Assembly: GCF_030824335.1 (NCBI RefSeq)
Contig: NZ_JAVBXX010000020.1
Coordinates: forward strand, 1-54,680
Reading direction: 5' to 3'
DNA from: Azonexus sp.
Lineage (GTDB): Bacteria > Pseudomonadota > Gammaproteobacteria > Burkholderiales > Rhodocyclaceae
DNA length: 54,680 bases
Part shown: positions 1-9,907 of the stretch, one piece after another
How the letters are laid out: the number at the start of each line of letters is the position of its first letter
How positions within the stretch are numbered: the stretch's first letter is position 1
Made by a program: the position numbers and the translations under genes
The notes under the pieces: generated by a model
What the model saw: the letters and a program-made list of their open reading frames with translations, nothing else
What the model was told of the DNA's origin: nothing
The model's database searches: none

Positions 1-576
1 CAGGCCAAGCTGATGGAAGGCTATGGCGCCAACTGCATCTACGTCACCGACTCGGCCGGCCACCTGCTGCCGGACGGCGTCAAGGAGCGCCTGTCGGCGG
101 TACGGGCTGCGCTGAAGCCGGAAACCGAACTCGGTTTCCACGGCCACCACAACCTGGCCATGGGTGTTGCCAACAGCATCGCCGCCATTGAAGTCGGCGC
201 CAACCGCATCGATGCGGCTGCCGCCGGTCTCGGCGCCGGCGCCGGCAATACGCCGATGGAAGTACTGATCGCCGTGTGCAGTCTGATGGGCATCGAGACC
301 GGGGTCGATGTCGCGAAGATCACCGACGTCGCCGAAGACCTCGTGGTGCCGATGATGGACTTCCCGATCCGCATCGACCGCGATGCGCTGACGCTGGGTT
401 ACGCCGGGGTCTATGGCTCCTTCCTGCTGTTTGCCAAGCGCGCCGCCGTCAAGTACGGCGTGCCGGCCCGCGACATCCTGGTCGAACTCGGTCGCCGCGG
501 CATGGTCGGCGGCCAGGAAGACATGATCGAAGACACCGCCATCACCATGGCTCGCGAACGGGGACTGCTGGCTTGA
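1..576 (+). CDS. dmpG: 4-hydroxy-2-oxovalerate aldolase, copy 1 (5' end outside window)
   Basis: This enzyme cleaves 4-hydroxy-2-oxovalerate to pyruvate and acetaldehyde in the lower meta-cleavage pathway, normally in complex with an acylating acetaldehyde dehydrogenase. Frame 1 is open from the first base, so the gene starts upstream of the window and about 191 C-terminal residues are visible. GFHGHHNLA carries the metal-binding histidines of the HMG-CoA-lyase-like barrel, [18 protein letters not shown] follows, and a DmpG-type communication domain ends the protein at RERGLLA. The last 204 nt are nearly identical to the minus-strand copy at 54477-54680, apart from a different final few codons. 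No dehydrogenase gene follows; the next gene is a transporter. Function is sure; which pathway it serves cannot be told from the window. Confidence 0.93.
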   Translation, partial: QAKLMEGYGANCIYVTDSAGHLLPDGVKERLSAVRAALKPETELGFHGHHNLAMGVANSIAAIEVGANRIDAAAAGLGAGAGNTPMEVLIAVCSLMGIETGVDVAKITDVAEDLVVPMMDFPIRIDRDALTLGYAGVYGSFLLFAKRAAVKYGVPARDILVELGRRGMVGGQEDMIEDTAITMARERGLLA

Positions 577-584
577 TGCGCCAC

Positions 585-616
585 AGTGTCATTGGCGCCT
601 GCGCGGCAATGACACT
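585..616 (+). terminator. Inverted repeat after aldolase copy 1
   Basis: AGTGTCATTG (585-594) and CAATGACACT (607-616) are perfect 10-bp arms around a GC-rich 12-nt loop, starting 9 nt after the aldolase stop codon. No T-run follows directly, although T-rich sequence appears about 20 nt later. It may be a transcript-end hairpin or an operator for the transporter genes downstream. Confidence 0.45.
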
Positions 617-665
617 GGACGAACAAAGCCCAACGGTTTTTGCTCTTTTTATCAGGTTGACCGCA

Positions 666-689
666 AAAGGCCACTGCACGTGGCCCTTT
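666..689 (+). other. Leader hairpin before the Liv fusion gene
   Basis: AAAGGCCAC and GTGGCCCTTT form a stem with a single bulge around the loop TGCAC. It ends 11 nt before the AGGAG ribosome-binding site (701-705) of the transporter gene. The position suggests a leader or mRNA-stability element; nothing shows that it binds a ligand. Confidence 0.35.
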
Positions 690-712
690 GCCGCTGCATC
701 AGGAGTCCTTTG

Positions 713-3568
713 ATGGATGCCTCAATCTTCGCACTGCTGGCCCAGGACGGAATCACCAATGGCGCGATTTACGCGCTGCTGGCACTGGCCCTGGTGCTGG
801 TGTTTGCCGTCACTCGCATCATTTTCATTCCCCAAGGCGAATTCCTCGCCTGGGGGGCGCTGACCATGGCCGCGCTGGAAACCGGCAACAAGCCGGGGAC
901 GATCTGGCTGCTGCTCGGTGCCGGCGTGCTGACTTTTATCGCCGACATCGTCACGGCACGACCGGGGCGTCGGCCCTTCCTGCATTCCGGCATATGGAAT
1001 CTGGCTTACCCGGCAGCGCTGACGGTACTGCTCTGGTTGCTGCCGCTGAACGAGACACCGACGGCAATTAAAGCTTTGCTGACGCTGGCCATCGTCGTAC
1101 CGCTGGGGCCGATGCTCTATCGCATTGCTTTCCAGCCGATTGCCGAAGCCTCAGTGCTGGTTTTGCTGATCGTCTCGGTGGCGCTGCATCTGCTGATGGT
1201 CGGTCTGGGCCTGCTGATCTTCGGCCCGGAAGGTTCTCGCACGGCACCGTTCAGCGATGCCCAACTGGAAGTTGGCGCGCTGATGATCGGCGGTCACACC
1301 ATCGTCGTACTGCTGGCGGCCATCGGGCTGATTGTCGGGCTTTATCTTTATTTCAATCGCACGCTGGCCGGCAAAGCCTTGCTGGCAACTGCGATCAATC
1401 GCAACGGCGCGCGCCTGATGGGTATTTCGCCGGCGCTGGCCGGGCGGCAGACCTTCTTCGTCGCGGCCCTGATCGGCACCCTGTCCGGCTTGCTCGTCGC
1501 GCCGCTGACGACGATTTACTACGACTCCGGCTTCCTGATTGGCCTCAAGGGCTTCGTTGCAGCAATCATTGGCGGCCTCGCCAGCTATCCGCTGGCCGCT
1601 GCCGGCGCCATCGTCGTTGGCCTGCTCGAATCTTTCTCGTCCTTCTGGGCCAGCGCCTACAAGGATGTGCTGGTATTCACGCTGATCATCCCGGTACTGA
1701 TCTGGCTGTCCTGGTCCACGCACCACATCGAGGAAGAAGATACCGGCCACCTGGCCAATGCACCGCACCGCGACAAGGGCCTCGATGCCCGTCTGGTACT
1801 CGGCGTGTTCCTCGCCGCGCTGGCGGCAGCACCGCTGCTCCTGCCCGAGTTCTACGTCACCATGCTCAATTACGTCGGCCTGTCGGCGCTGGTCGCGCTC
1901 GGCCTGGTACTGCTGACCGGGATCGGCGGCCTGACCTCCTTCGGTCAGGCGGCGTTTGTCGGCCTCGGCGCCTACACCACGGCCTGGCTGACGACGACCA
2001 CGGAATTGCCAGCCTGGCTGGCGTTTACCGCAGGATCGCCGTGGGCGGCATTGGTACTCGGGCTCGTGCTGACGGCAACGGTGGCGATCATCCTCGGCTC
2101 GCTGTCGCTCAAGCTGTCCGGGCATTACCTGCCGCTCGGGACAATGGCCTGGGGCATCAGCCTGTTCTTCCTGTTCGGCAACATGGAGTTCCTCGGCGGT
2201 CATGCCGGCTTGTCCAGCGTGCCGGCGATCAGCATTTTTGGCTTCGAACTCGACGATAACCGCCATTACTACTACCTGGTCTGGGCTTTCGTCCTCTCGG
2301 CACTCTTTACCACCAAGAACCTGCTCGACTCACGCGAAGGCCGTGCCATTCGCTCCTTGAAGGGCGGCATCGTGATGGCCGAGGCGATGGGCGTCGACAC
2401 CTCGCGCGCCCGCATGGTGATTTTCGTCATCGCCGCCTTGCACGCCTGTGCCGCCGGTTGGCTCTATGCCCACCTGCAGCGTTTCGTCAATCCGACGCCT
2501 TTCGGCCTGCACATCGGCATCGAATACCTGTTCATGGCCGTCGTCGGCGGCGCCGGGCAGGTTTGGGGCGCGCTGGTCGGCGCCGGGGTGATCACCGTGT
2601 TGAAGCAGTGGCTGCAGGATGTGCTGCCCAAGCTGTTTGGCTCAGCCGGCCATTACGAGGTGATTGTTTTCGGCCTGATGATGATCGTGCTGCTGCACCG
2701 CGCCCGCTCCGGGCTGTGGCCGCTGCTCGCCCGCCTGGTGCCGGTAAAGAGCGATATCAAGGTGGTTGATCAAAATGCCGAGCCCTTGCCGAAAAAGCCG
2801 CAGCCGCCGCACGGCGAGGTGATTCTCGAAGCGCAGAACGTGACGCGCAAGTTCGGCGGTCTGGTCGCCAACAACAATATGAGCCTGCAGGTCAAAGCGG
2901 GGGAAATCCTGGCGCTGATCGGTCCCAACGGCGCTGGCAAGAGCACGATGTTCAACCAGTTGTCCGGCGTCGATACGCCGACTTCGGGCGAAGTGCTGTT
3001 CCGTGGCAAGTCGGTCGCCGGCCACGATTCGCGCGAAATTGCTGCGCTAGGCATGAGCCGCACCTTCCAGCATGTGCGCCTGCTGCCGAATATGAGCGTG
3101 CTGGAAAACGTCGCTATCGGCGCCCACCGCCGCGGTGGCAAGGGCGTGCTATCAGCCGCCTGGCGGCTGGATCGTGTCGAGGAAGCACGGCTGTTGCGCG
3201 AAGCAGCGATGCAGGTCGAGCGCGTTGGCCTGGGCGAATTCATGCATGTCGAAGCCGGCAGCCTGGCGCTCGGCCAGCAGCGCATCCTCGAAATCGCCCG
3301 CGCGCTGTGTTCCGATCCCTGTTTGCTGCTCCTCGACGAGCCGGCTGCCGGCCTGCGCCTGAAGGAAAAACAGGCGCTGACCGAACTGCTCAAGCGCCTG
3401 CGTGGCGAGGGCATGGCGGTGCTGATCGTCGAACACGACATGGATTTCGTGATGAATCTCGTCGACCGCTTGGTGGTCATGGAATTCGGCGAAAAGATTG
3501 CCGAAGGCTTGCCGGAAGAGGTCCAGCAGGACCCGGCGGTGCTCGAAGCCTACTTGGGAGGGGTGTGA
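713..3568 (+). CDS. Fused branched-chain/aromatic ABC importer: LivH-LivM permeases plus LivG ATPase
   Basis: One 951-residue polypeptide contains both membrane subunits and one ATPase of a HAAT-family (Liv-type) importer. Residues 1 to about 340 are LivH-like with multiple membrane helices. Residues about 360-660 are LivM-like and include [16 protein letters not shown]. From about 700 a LivG ATPase follows, with Walker [10 protein letters not shown] near 736, signature [15 protein letters not shown] and Walker [12 protein letters not shown]. The ATG at 713 is chosen because AGGAG precedes it; an upstream in-frame GTG at 680 lacks such a site. livF follows after one base, so the complex has both ATPases, but no periplasmic binding protein lies nearby. 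The aldolase next door suggests import of an aromatic acid rather than an amino acid, which is an inference. A three-way fusion is unusual, since these are normally separate or two-way fused. Confidence 0.92.
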   Translation: MDASIFALLAQDGITNGAIYALLALALVLVFAVTRIIFIPQGEFLAWGALTMAALETGNKPGTIWLLLGAGVLTFIADIVTARPGRRPFLHSGIWNLAYPAALTVLLWLLPLNETPTAIKALLTLAIVVPLGPMLYRIAFQPIAEASVLVLLIVSVALHLLMVGLGLLIFGPEGSRTAPFSDAQLEVGALMIGGHTIVVLLAAIGLIVGLYLYFNRTLAGKALLATAINRNGARLMGISPALAGRQTFFVAALIGTLSGLLVAPLTTIYYDSGFLIGLKGFVAAIIGGLASYPLAAAGAIVVGLLESFSSFWASAYKDVLVFTLIIPVLIWLSWSTHHIEEEDTGHLANAPHRDKGLDARLVLGVFLAALAAAPLLLPEFYVTMLNYVGLSALVALGLVLLTGIGGLTSFGQAAFVGLGAYTTAWLTTTTELPAWLAFTAGSPWAALVLGLVLTATVAIILGSLSLKLSGHYLPLGTMAWGISLFFLFGNMEFLGGHAGLSSVPAISIFGFELDDNRHYYYLVWAFVLSALFTTKNLLDSREGRAIRSLKGGIVMAEAMGVDTSRARMVIFVIAALHACAAGWLYAHLQRFVNPTPFGLHIGIEYLFMAVVGGAGQVWGALVGAGVITVLKQWLQDVLPKLFGSAGHYEVIVFGLMMIVLLHRARSGLWPLLARLVPVKSDIKVVDQNAEPLPKKPQPPHGEVILEAQNVTRKFGGLVANNNMSLQVKAGEILALIGPNGAGKSTMFNQLSGVDTPTSGEVLFRGKSVAGHDSREIAALGMSRTFQHVRLLPNMSVLENVAIGAHRRGGKGVLSAAWRLDRVEEARLLREAAMQVERVGLGEFMHVEAGSLALGQQRILEIARALCSDPCLLLLDEPAAGLRLKEKQALTELLKRLRGEGMAVLIVEHDMDFVMNLVDRLVVMEFGEKIAEGLPEEVQQDPAVLEAYLGGV

Positions 3569-3569
3569 G

Positions 3570-4319
3570 ATGGCCAAAAACGTTCTGGAAATCCGCGATC
3601 TCTCGGTCGCCTACGGCAAGGTCGAGGCGGTCAGCAAGCTCAGCCTGTCGGTCGGCGAGGGCAAGATCGTCACCGTGATCGGCCCCAACGGCGCCGGCAA
3701 GACGACAACGCTGGCGGCGATCATGGGTCTGCTGCCGTCAAAAGGTCAGGTCGAGTTCGATGGTTCGGTGGAAGTCGAGCCGGAAGTCGAACGCATGGTC
3801 GTGCGCGGCATGAATCTGGTGCCGGAAAAGCGCGAGCTGTTCGGCACCATGAGCATCGAGGACAACCTGTTGCTCGGCGCCTTCCAGCGCAACCGCCAAG
3901 GGCATCGCGACCACCTGCAGACGATGGACGAGGTCTATACGCTGTTCCCGCGCCTCAAGGAGCGGCGGCACCAGCAGGCCGGCACGATGTCGGGCGGCGA
4001 ACGCCAGATGCTGGCGGTCGGCCGGGCGCTGATGGCCAAGCCCAAGCTGCTGATGCTCGACGAGCCCAGCCTCGGCCTGGCACCACTGATCGTGCGCGAG
4101 ATTTTCCGCATCATCAGCGAACTGCGCCGGCGCGGCGTCTCGATCCTGCTGGTCGAGCAGAACGCCCGCGCCGCCTTGCAGGTCGCCGACTACGCCTACG
4201 TGCTGGAAAACGGCAGCGTGAAGATGGAGGGCGAAGCCGAGTTGCTGAAGAACGATCCGCGCGTGATCGAGAGCTATCTCGGCCTGGCCAGCAAACACCA
4301 GGAAATGCTTTCAAGCTGA
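3570..4319 (+). CDS. livF: Branched-chain-type ABC transporter ATPase LivF
   Basis: This 249-residue cytoplasmic ATPase is the second nucleotide-binding subunit for the fused importer encoded directly upstream, with a 1-nt gap between stop and start. It has Walker A GPNGAGKTT near residue 35, signature MSGGERQM, Walker B LLMLDEPSLGL and the H-loop-region sequence LLVEQNARAAL. NLVPEKRELFGTMSIEDNLLLGA is typical of LivF rather than LivG. The start is the ATG at 3570, within GTGTGAGATGG, and the upstream gene supplies translational coupling. A strong hairpin at 4332-4368 ends the transcript. Family assignment is secure; the substrate is unknown. Confidence 0.94.
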   Translation: MAKNVLEIRDLSVAYGKVEAVSKLSLSVGEGKIVTVIGPNGAGKTTTLAAIMGLLPSKGQVEFDGSVEVEPEVERMVVRGMNLVPEKRELFGTMSIEDNLLLGAFQRNRQGHRDHLQTMDEVYTLFPRLKERRHQQAGTMSGGERQMLAVGRALMAKPKLLMLDEPSLGLAPLIVREIFRIISELRRRGVSILLVEQNARAALQVADYAYVLENGSVKMEGEAELLKNDPRVIESYLGLASKHQEMLSS

Positions 4320-4331
4320 GGGCACGCAATG

Positions 4332-4373
4332 ACCCTCGCCATGCCCGCCACTGCGGGTGTGACGAGGGGTTTT
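4332..4373 (+). terminator. Terminator after livF
   Basis: CCCTCG and CCCGC on the left pair with GCGGG and CGAGGG on the right around a CACT loop, giving an interrupted stem of more than 12 bp followed by GGTTTTCCC. It begins 13 nt after the livF stop and probably closes the transporter transcript before the hemerythrin gene. Confidence 0.7.
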
Positions 4374-4413
4374 CCCGTTATTCGAATTTGAAAAGAGCGA
4401 AAAGAGAACAGCC

Positions 4414-4998
4414 ATGGAAGCCCTGCACATCATCGGCGAGGAACACCAGTCGCTGGCGGCAATCCTGCACGCCATCCGCTTCATGTTGAAGGAAATCGGC
4501 GCTGGCCGCCTGGCGCCCGACCTCAAGCTTTTCCAGGCGATGGTGCATTATCTCGACGCCTACGCCGAGCAACGCCACCACCCCAAGGAAGACCTGCTGT
4601 TCAAATACCTGGAACAGCGCAGCAGCGAGGGCGCTGAAGCGCTGGCCGAACTGGCCGTCCAGCACGCTGCCGCGCCGCAGCGCATCGCGGTACTGCAACA
4701 GGCGGTTGCTGCCTATGCGGTCGACCCGACGCGTTTTGCCGACTTCGCTCGGGCCTTCGAAGCCTATGCCGACTTTTATCGCGGCCACATGCTGCTTGAA
4801 GAAGAGATTGTCCTGCCGCTGATACGCCGTTACCTGAGCGAAGAGGACTGGATTGCGGTCGACGCCGAATTCCGGGCAGAAATGGACGCCAATTCGCTTG
4901 ATGCCGACAGCAAGGAAGATTTCAAGGCGATATTCTCGAAACTTGTCGCCTGTGCGCCAGCGCCAATCGGCTTCGGCCCGCGCCCGTACCTCGACTGA
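4414..4998 (+). CDS. Hemerythrin HHE-domain protein
   Basis: This 194-residue soluble, all-helical protein probably binds a non-haem di-iron centre. Candidate ligands follow the HHE pattern: EEHQ near residue 11, AMVHYLD near 46, QRHHPKED near 55, AVQHAA near 85 and FYRGHMLLEEE near 125. Relatives bind oxygen or nitric oxide or protect iron centres; the role here is open. The gene stands alone after the livF terminator, with AAAAGAGAACAGCC before the ATG. The MFS exporter gene begins 18 nt after its stop, so the two may be cotranscribed. Oxygen sensing or delivery for oxygenase-driven aromatic breakdown would fit the neighbourhood, but that is speculation. Confidence 0.85.
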   Translation: MEALHIIGEEHQSLAAILHAIRFMLKEIGAGRLAPDLKLFQAMVHYLDAYAEQRHHPKEDLLFKYLEQRSSEGAEALAELAVQHAAAPQRIAVLQQAVAAYAVDPTRFADFARAFEAYADFYRGHMLLEEEIVLPLIRRYLSEEDWIAVDAEFRAEMDANSLDADSKEDFKAIFSKLVACAPAPIGFGPRPYLD

Positions 4999-5016
4999 AC
5001 GACCATTACCTTGCCC

Positions 5017-6207
5017 ATGCACCAAGCGCATCGACCAGACCGGCTGGTCATCCTGCTCGGCATGCTGGTCGCCTTCGGGCCGCTGGCCATCGATCTCTAC
5101 CTGCCTGCCTTGCCGGCCATCGCTCTCGGCTTGGCCGCACCGGCCGCCCAGGTGCAATTGTCGATCACCGTCTTCCTCGCCGGTTTTGCCTTGGGCATGC
5201 TGTGCTATGGACCAATCTCGGACCGCTACGGACGACGGCCGTTGCTGCTGGCAGGCATTGCGCTCTTCGTCTGCGCCAGTCTGGCCTGCCTGCTGGCGGC
5301 CGGGATCGAGCAACTAATCGTCGCCCGTTTTTTCCAGGCATTGGGTGGCGGGGCTGCTTCGGTACTGGCCAGAACGGTCGTGCGCGATGTGTTTCGACCG
5401 GCCGAAGCGCTTCGCACGCTCTCGCTGATGGCCATGGTGACCGCCATCGCACCGCTTGTTGCACCGCTGATCGGCGGTGTGCTGCTGGCCAGCTTCGGCT
5501 GGCGCGGCACCTTTGCCTCACTGTTTTGCTGGGGCCTGATCAGCCTGGCGGTCGTCTGGAAGCTGCTCCCGGAAAGTCTATCTGCTGAAAATCGCGGTCA
5601 ACTGCCGCTCGGGGCCGCTTTTGCCGCCTACTTCCGCCTGCTCGCCGACCCCGTCGCCCTCGGCCTCTTGCTGGCCGGAGGCATGTCTTTTGCGGGAATG
5701 TTTGCCTACATAACAGCAAGCCCCTTCTACTTCATTGAACTTGGCGGCCTCTCACCGCTGACTTATAGCTGGATTTTCGCCGCCAATGCCCTGGGCATTT
5801 TTGCCGCCAATTACCTCAACAGCCGCCTCGTGCACTCACGAGGCGCAGCAGCAATGGCCGGCATCGGCTGCGCCCTCGCCTTCCTCGGCGCCCTGATTCT
5901 GCCGCTGGCCATCCGCCTGCCGGAAGCCATGGCACTGACCATTGCGGCAATGTTCGTCATCGTCAGCATGACCGGGCTGCTGGGGGCCAACTGTGTCGGC
6001 TTGCTCATGGCGCGCTACCCAAACAATGCCGGCGCTGCAGCCGCGCTTTTCGGCGCCGCGCAATTCGGTTTCGGCATGCTTGCCAGCGCCAGCGTCAGCA
6101 TCTACCACGATGGCAGCGGCCAGCCCATGGCCTGGACCATCCTCATTACCAGCACTGTCTCGTTTGCCGGCTATCTGCTTTTTCGCAGCGCCGGCAGACA
6201 AGCCTGA
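5017..6207 (+). CDS. Bcr/CflA-family MFS exporter
   Basis: This 396-residue inner-membrane protein has the twelve-helix pattern of a proton-driven major facilitator exporter. [16 protein letters not shown] between helices 2 and 3 is the MFS motif A, and [23 protein letters not shown] is the helix 4 region typical of Bcr/CflA drug-resistance transporters. The ATG at 5017 is preferred to the TTG two codons upstream; neither has a strong ribosome-binding site, and coupling to the hemerythrin gene is possible. The hydrolase gene follows 41 nt downstream. The likely job is export of toxic aromatic intermediates or drugs, and the substrate is not predictable. Confidence 0.9.
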   Translation: MHQAHRPDRLVILLGMLVAFGPLAIDLYLPALPAIALGLAAPAAQVQLSITVFLAGFALGMLCYGPISDRYGRRPLLLAGIALFVCASLACLLAAGIEQLIVARFFQALGGGAASVLARTVVRDVFRPAEALRTLSLMAMVTAIAPLVAPLIGGVLLASFGWRGTFASLFCWGLISLAVVWKLLPESLSAENRGQLPLGAAFAAYFRLLADPVALGLLLAGGMSFAGMFAYITASPFYFIELGGLSPLTYSWIFAANALGIFAANYLNSRLVHSRGAAAMAGIGCALAFLGALILPLAIRLPEAMALTIAAMFVIVSMTGLLGANCVGLLMARYPNNAGAAAALFGAAQFGFGMLASASVSIYHDGSGQPMAWTILITSTVSFAGYLLFRSAGRQA

Positions 6208-6248
6208 AACCAATGCCACTCATACCGCCCCCACAGAAAGGATCGCAT

Positions 6249-7118
6249 ATGACCACACTGACTGAAGCTGCCAGCAGCCGTTTTGTCCACATCAAGGAGG
6301 GTGACCTCGACCTGCAACTGCATTACAACGATCTCGGCAACTGCAGCAACGCCGGTGCTGAAACCGTTGTCATGCTGCACGGCTCCGGCCCCGGCGCCAG
6401 CGGCTGGGCCAATTTCAACCGCAACATCGAACCGCTGGTCAATGCCGGCTACCGCGTCATCCTGATGGACTGTCCGGGCTGGAACAAGAGCGATCCCATC
6501 GTCTGCAGCGGCTCACGCTCTGAACTCAACGCCCGCGCCCTCAAGGGTCTGCTCGACGCCATCGGCCTGGCCAAGGTGCACATCATCGGCAACTCGATGG
6601 GCGGCCACTCCGCCGTCGCCTTCGCCCTGGCCAACCCGGCACGGGTCGGCAAGCTGGTACTGATGGGTGGCGGCACCGGCGGCCCCAGCCAGTTCGTGCC
6701 GATGCCGACGGAAGGCATCAAGCTGCTGCAAGGCCTCTACCGCGAACCGAGCATCGAGAACCTGAAGAAGATGATGGCCGTCTTTGTTTTCGACAGCAGC
6801 AGCCTGACCGACGAGCTCTACCAGGCTCGCCTCGACAACATGATGGCGCGCCAGGATCACCTGGAAAACTTCGTCAAGAGCCTGGCCGTCAACCCGAAGC
6901 AATTCACCGACTACGGCCCGCGCCTCGGCGAAATCAGCGCGCCAGCCCTGGTCATCTGGGGGCGCGACGACCGCTTCGTGCCGATGGACGTCGGCCTGCG
7001 CCTGATCTGGGGCATGCCGAATGCCGAACTGCACATCTTCAACCGCTGCGGTCATTGGGCGCAGTGGGAACACGCCGACAAGTTCAACCGCATGGTGGTC
7101 GATTTCCTCCAGCACTGA
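6249..7118 (+). CDS. mhpC: Meta-cleavage product C-C hydrolase, MhpC/BphD family
   Basis: This 289-residue alpha/beta hydrolase hydrolyses the carbon-carbon bond of meta-ring-fission products such as 2-hydroxy-6-ketonona-2,4-dienedioate, giving 2-hydroxypenta-2,4-dienoate and an acid. It is close to E. coli MhpC from memory: [11 protein letters not shown] oxyanion region, nucleophile Ser116 in GNSMGGH, Asp241 in WGRDDRFVP and His269 in CGHWAQWE, plus Arg194, Cys267 and Trp270 at MhpC-conserved positions. The ATG at 6249 follows GAAAGGA by a good spacing and removes a spurious 12-residue extension. Its product would feed the hydratase/aldolase steps, consistent with the aldolase genes at both window ends. 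Exact substrate (phenylpropionate, biphenyl or other) is unresolved. Confidence 0.93.
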   Translation: MTTLTEAASSRFVHIKEGDLDLQLHYNDLGNCSNAGAETVVMLHGSGPGASGWANFNRNIEPLVNAGYRVILMDCPGWNKSDPIVCSGSRSELNARALKGLLDAIGLAKVHIIGNSMGGHSAVAFALANPARVGKLVLMGGGTGGPSQFVPMPTEGIKLLQGLYREPSIENLKKMMAVFVFDSSSLTDELYQARLDNMMARQDHLENFVKSLAVNPKQFTDYGPRLGEISAPALVIWGRDDRFVPMDVGLRLIWGMPNAELHIFNRCGHWAQWEHADKFNRMVVDFLQH

Positions 7119-7142
7119 GCAACGCGGATCGGCAGCAAATCA

Positions 7143-7169
7143 GGAAAGCCCGAGCCTGTCGGGTTTTCC
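7143..7169 (+). terminator. Hairpin after the hydrolase gene
   Basis: GGAAAGCCCGA pairs with TCGGGTTTTCC (one G-U pair) in an 11-bp stem with the 5-nt loop GCCTG, 24 nt after the stop codon. The U-rich stretch lies inside the right arm. It is a probable intrinsic terminator. The remaining ~220 nt before the porin show no coding sequence that I trust. Confidence 0.6.
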
Positions 7170-7391
7170 ACCAGGAGTTTGTCTGGCAGGGCGGCGCAAA
7201 ACTTCGCTTCCGCCAGGCAGATGCTTCCGTCAGGCAAGTTGGACAAGAACCTGCGGAGCAACGGCGTAAAGCGTATCGGTCATCAAGTCGACCGTACGCG
7301 ATGCGTGCTTCATGGCGTTCTCTGCGCACTTTTCCCGAAAGGGCTGGCGTCAGGAATGTCATTTTCAATTCAATACAAAAGAGGAAAAGAC

Positions 7392-8456
7392 ATGAAGAAG
7401 ACAATCATTGCGTTGGGGGTGACCACGTTGATCTCCGGCGCAAGCATGGCACAGAGCAACGTGCAGGTTTATGGCGTGGTTGATATGGGCTACGTTCATT
7501 TCAGCGCAGACCGCGTCAAGAGCATGAACACCATCGACAACGGCATGAATGCACCATCGCGCATCGGCTTCAAGGGCACCGAGGATCTCGGCAACGGCCT
7601 GAAGGCGCTGTTCACGCTGGAATACAACATTGCGCCGGACCAGAATTCGGGCGTTGGCGACCCGGCATCGAGAACCCGCTTCACCGGCACGCAAGCACGC
7701 CAGCAATATGTGGGGCTGAGCGGCAATTTCGGTACCGTGGTTGCCGGCCGTCTGCAAACGACAGGCTTCGATTTTGCCTGCAGCTACAACCCGGTAGCCG
7801 GCGGCGCCTTCAACGTCACGGATCGCATGAAAGCGACGACCGTGCTGAACTGCGGCACCGGAGGACGCCGGGATAACGCAGTGGCCTATATCTCGCCGAG
7901 CTTTGGCGGCCTGTCGTTTGCCTACAACCACGCCCGGGTAACCGAGAGCGCGGCAACCCAGCCGACGGAAAAAGATGCATCCGCCAACCTGTTGTCGCTC
8001 ACCTACGCCAACGGCCCGCTGAAACTGGGTACCGTGTATTCGAAAATCGATGCCCGCAATACGGTTGCAGCGGACGACACACGCGAATATGGCCTGGGCG
8101 GCAGCTACGATTTTGGTCTGCTGAAAGCTTTTGCCATGTATCAGAATCAAAAGCAGGATGGTCTGTCGAGCGACAGCAAATGGGCGCTTGGCGTTGCCGT
8201 ACCGGTTTCCACCAAGGGTACGGTCAAGGCAGCCTATGGTCAGAATCGCATCGAGAGCGGCGCAGCGAGCAATGCCGATACAAAAGCCTACTCGCTGGTC
8301 TACAACCATGACCTGTCGAAACGCACACAACTGTACGCCGGCTGGACCCGTGTCAGTAACGAGCGCAATGCCACCACGGCGCTCGCCGCCGATTTCGTCG
8401 TAGGCAACAGTGCCAACGGCAATCTTTTTGCGACCGGCGTATCGCACAAGTTCTGA
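7392..8456 (+). CDS. General porin, betaproteobacterial type
   Basis: This 354-residue outer-membrane protein of the Gram-negative porin family should form a trimeric 16-strand barrel for small solutes. MKKTIIALGVTTLISGASMA is a clear signal peptide, followed by QSNVQVYGVVDMGY, the usual first strand. RIGFKGTEDLGNGLKALFTLEY, QQYVGLSGNFGTVVAGRLQT and the terminal SHKF with C-terminal phenylalanine are diagnostic. The ATG at 7392 follows GAGGAAAAGAC, whereas the longer open frame upstream has no signal peptide. It stands alone between hairpins. It may admit aromatic acids used by the surrounding genes, but this cannot be shown. Confidence 0.94.
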   Translation: MKKTIIALGVTTLISGASMAQSNVQVYGVVDMGYVHFSADRVKSMNTIDNGMNAPSRIGFKGTEDLGNGLKALFTLEYNIAPDQNSGVGDPASRTRFTGTQARQQYVGLSGNFGTVVAGRLQTTGFDFACSYNPVAGGAFNVTDRMKATTVLNCGTGGRRDNAVAYISPSFGGLSFAYNHARVTESAATQPTEKDASANLLSLTYANGPLKLGTVYSKIDARNTVAADDTREYGLGGSYDFGLLKAFAMYQNQKQDGLSSDSKWALGVAVPVSTKGTVKAAYGQNRIESGAASNADTKAYSLVYNHDLSKRTQLYAGWTRVSNERNATTALAADFVVGNSANGNLFATGVSHKF

Positions 8457-8528
8457 TCGGGCGTCTTATTCCCCATCGAAAAAGCCGCCAAGGCAAACAA
8501 GTAATACGTAAAAAATAGGGCATTTACC

Positions 8529-8569
8529 CGTTCGGGGCGCGGCGACAATTTTGCGTCGCGTCCCGAACG
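8529..8569 (+). terminator. Large GC-rich hairpin after the porin
   Basis: CGTTCGGGGCGCGGCGAC (8529-8546) pairs, with one mismatch and a 2-3 nt bulge, with GTCGCGTCCCGAACG (8555-8569) around an AT-rich 8-nt loop. No T-run follows. It lies between the porin and gloA and probably acts as the 3' end or stabiliser of the porin transcript. Confidence 0.5.
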
Positions 8570-8671
8570 CCGTCCTTACCGGACAAGGCGCATTTTCCCC
8601 CGCCCCACCGCGTACCTGATGAACTGCCGGTAAAATCACGAACTACTTCCGCAATTCTGAAAGGAAACCCC

Positions 8672-9055
8672 ATGCGCATCCTGCACACCATGCTCCGCGT
8701 CGTCGACCTCGACCGTTCCATTGCTTTCTATACCGAGATTCTCGGCATGCAGTTGCTGCGCCGCCAGGACTACCCGGAAGGTCGTTTTACGCTGGCTTTT
8801 GTCGGCTACGGCAGCGAAGACCAGGAAGCCGTCCTCGAATTGACGCACAACTGGGACACCAGCAGTTACGAACTGGGTAACGCCTACGGCCACATCGCGC
8901 TGGCCGTCCCCGACGCGGCAGCCGCCTGCGCCGAAATCAAGGCACGCGGCGGCAAGGTCGTGCGCGAAGCCGGGCCGATGAAGCACGGCAGCACGATCAT
9001 CGCCTTCGTCGACGACCCGGATGGCTACAAAGTGGAATTGATCCAGCGCAAATAG
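8672..9055 (+). CDS. gloA: Lactoylglutathione lyase (glyoxalase I)
   Basis: This 127-residue enzyme converts the methylglyoxal-glutathione hemithioacetal to S-lactoylglutathione. All four metal ligands sit exactly where E. coli GloA has them: His5, Glu56, His74 and Glu122, predicting the short nickel-dependent class. The sequence opens [20 protein letters not shown] and closes [26 protein letters not shown] gives a ribosome-binding site before the ATG. It is flanked by intergenic gaps and looks monocistronic; it has no evident link to the aromatic genes beyond aldehyde detoxification. Confidence 0.97.
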   Translation: MRILHTMLRVVDLDRSIAFYTEILGMQLLRRQDYPEGRFTLAFVGYGSEDQEAVLELTHNWDTSSYELGNAYGHIALAVPDAAAACAEIKARGGKVVREAGPMKHGSTIIAFVDDPDGYKVELIQRK

Positions 9056-9109
9056 ACAGAACGTTCTTTTGCTACACTGCGCCGAGCCTCTATCACGAAA
9101 GCAATACTC

Positions 9110-9907
9110 ATGCTAAGCCCCCTGCGCTTCCTGCTGCTGACTACCGCCCTGATCGGCAGCAGCAACACGGCCTTCGCCCAGTCCAGCACCCTGGATCGGG
9201 TGACGACGAACCAGACCGTGCGGGTTTGTTTTTGGCCGGATTATTTCGGGATCAGTTACCGTGACCCGAAAACCCGTCAGCTTTCCGGCATCGACGTCGA
9301 CATGGCAAAAGCACTCGGCCGTGATCTGGGGGTCAATGTCGAATTCGTCGATAGCTCATTCGCCCGACTGATCGACGATGTGACCCAGGATCGCTGCGAT
9401 ATCGCCATGTTCGCCATCGGCATCACGCCGCAACGCCAGGAAAAATTGCGTTTCACCCGGCCGCACATGGCCAGCGACATCTACGCCATCACGACCAAAA
9501 GCAATCGCCGGATTCGCCAATGGAAGGACATCGACCAGCCGGGTTCCGTGGTTGCCGTCGCCAAGGGCACCCTGCATGAGCCGGTGATGAAGGAGAAGTT
9601 GCGCTCGGCCACCCTGAAAGTGCTGGACACGCCGCATGCGCGCGAACAGGAAGTGGAATCCGGTCGGGCCGATGTGTTCATGACGGATTTTCCCTTCAGC
9701 CAGCGCATGTTGCGCACCACCGACTGGGCTCGCCTGGTCAAACCGGACAGCGTCTATCACCTGACCCCTTACGCCTGGGCAATGCGTCCAGGAGATGACC
9801 GCTGGCATGCACGAGTCGAGCAGTTCCTCGTCAAGGCCAAGCGCAGCGGCGAATTGAAAGCCTCGGCCGAACGCCACGGACTGCTGCCGATTGCTGTCCT
9901 CGATTAA
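9110..9907 (+). CDS. Periplasmic amino-acid-type solute-binding protein (SBP_bac_3)
   Basis: This 265-residue exported protein has a signal peptide ending TAFAQ at about residue 24, then the two-lobed family 3 fold: TVRVCFWPDYFGISYRDPKTRQLSGIDVDMAKALG, CDIAMFAIGITPQRQEKLRFTRPH and the hinge-region SVVAVAKGTLHEP. No ABC permease or ATPase accompanies it. Instead the next gene, a hybrid histidine kinase with a large periplasmic domain, begins 17 nt before its stop codon. The pair is therefore probably a ligand-presenting protein plus its membrane sensor rather than an importer. The ligand, likely a small amino or carboxylic acid, is unknown. Confidence 0.9.
   Translation: MLSPLRFLLLTTALIGSSNTAFAQSSTLDRVTTNQTVRVCFWPDYFGISYRDPKTRQLSGIDVDMAKALGRDLGVNVEFVDSSFARLIDDVTQDRCDIAMFAIGITPQRQEKLRFTRPHMASDIYAITTKSNRRIRQWKDIDQPGSVVAVAKGTLHEPVMKEKLRSATLKVLDTPHAREQEVESGRADVFMTDFPFSQRMLRTTDWARLVKPDSVYHLTPYAWAMRPGDDRWHARVEQFLVKAKRSGELKASAERHGLLPIAVLD

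Noticed and set aside
1151..2266. A 371-codon minus-strand frame opposite the Liv fusion
   Set aside because: Antisense shadow of a membrane protein gene; Gln/Arg-rich, without motifs.
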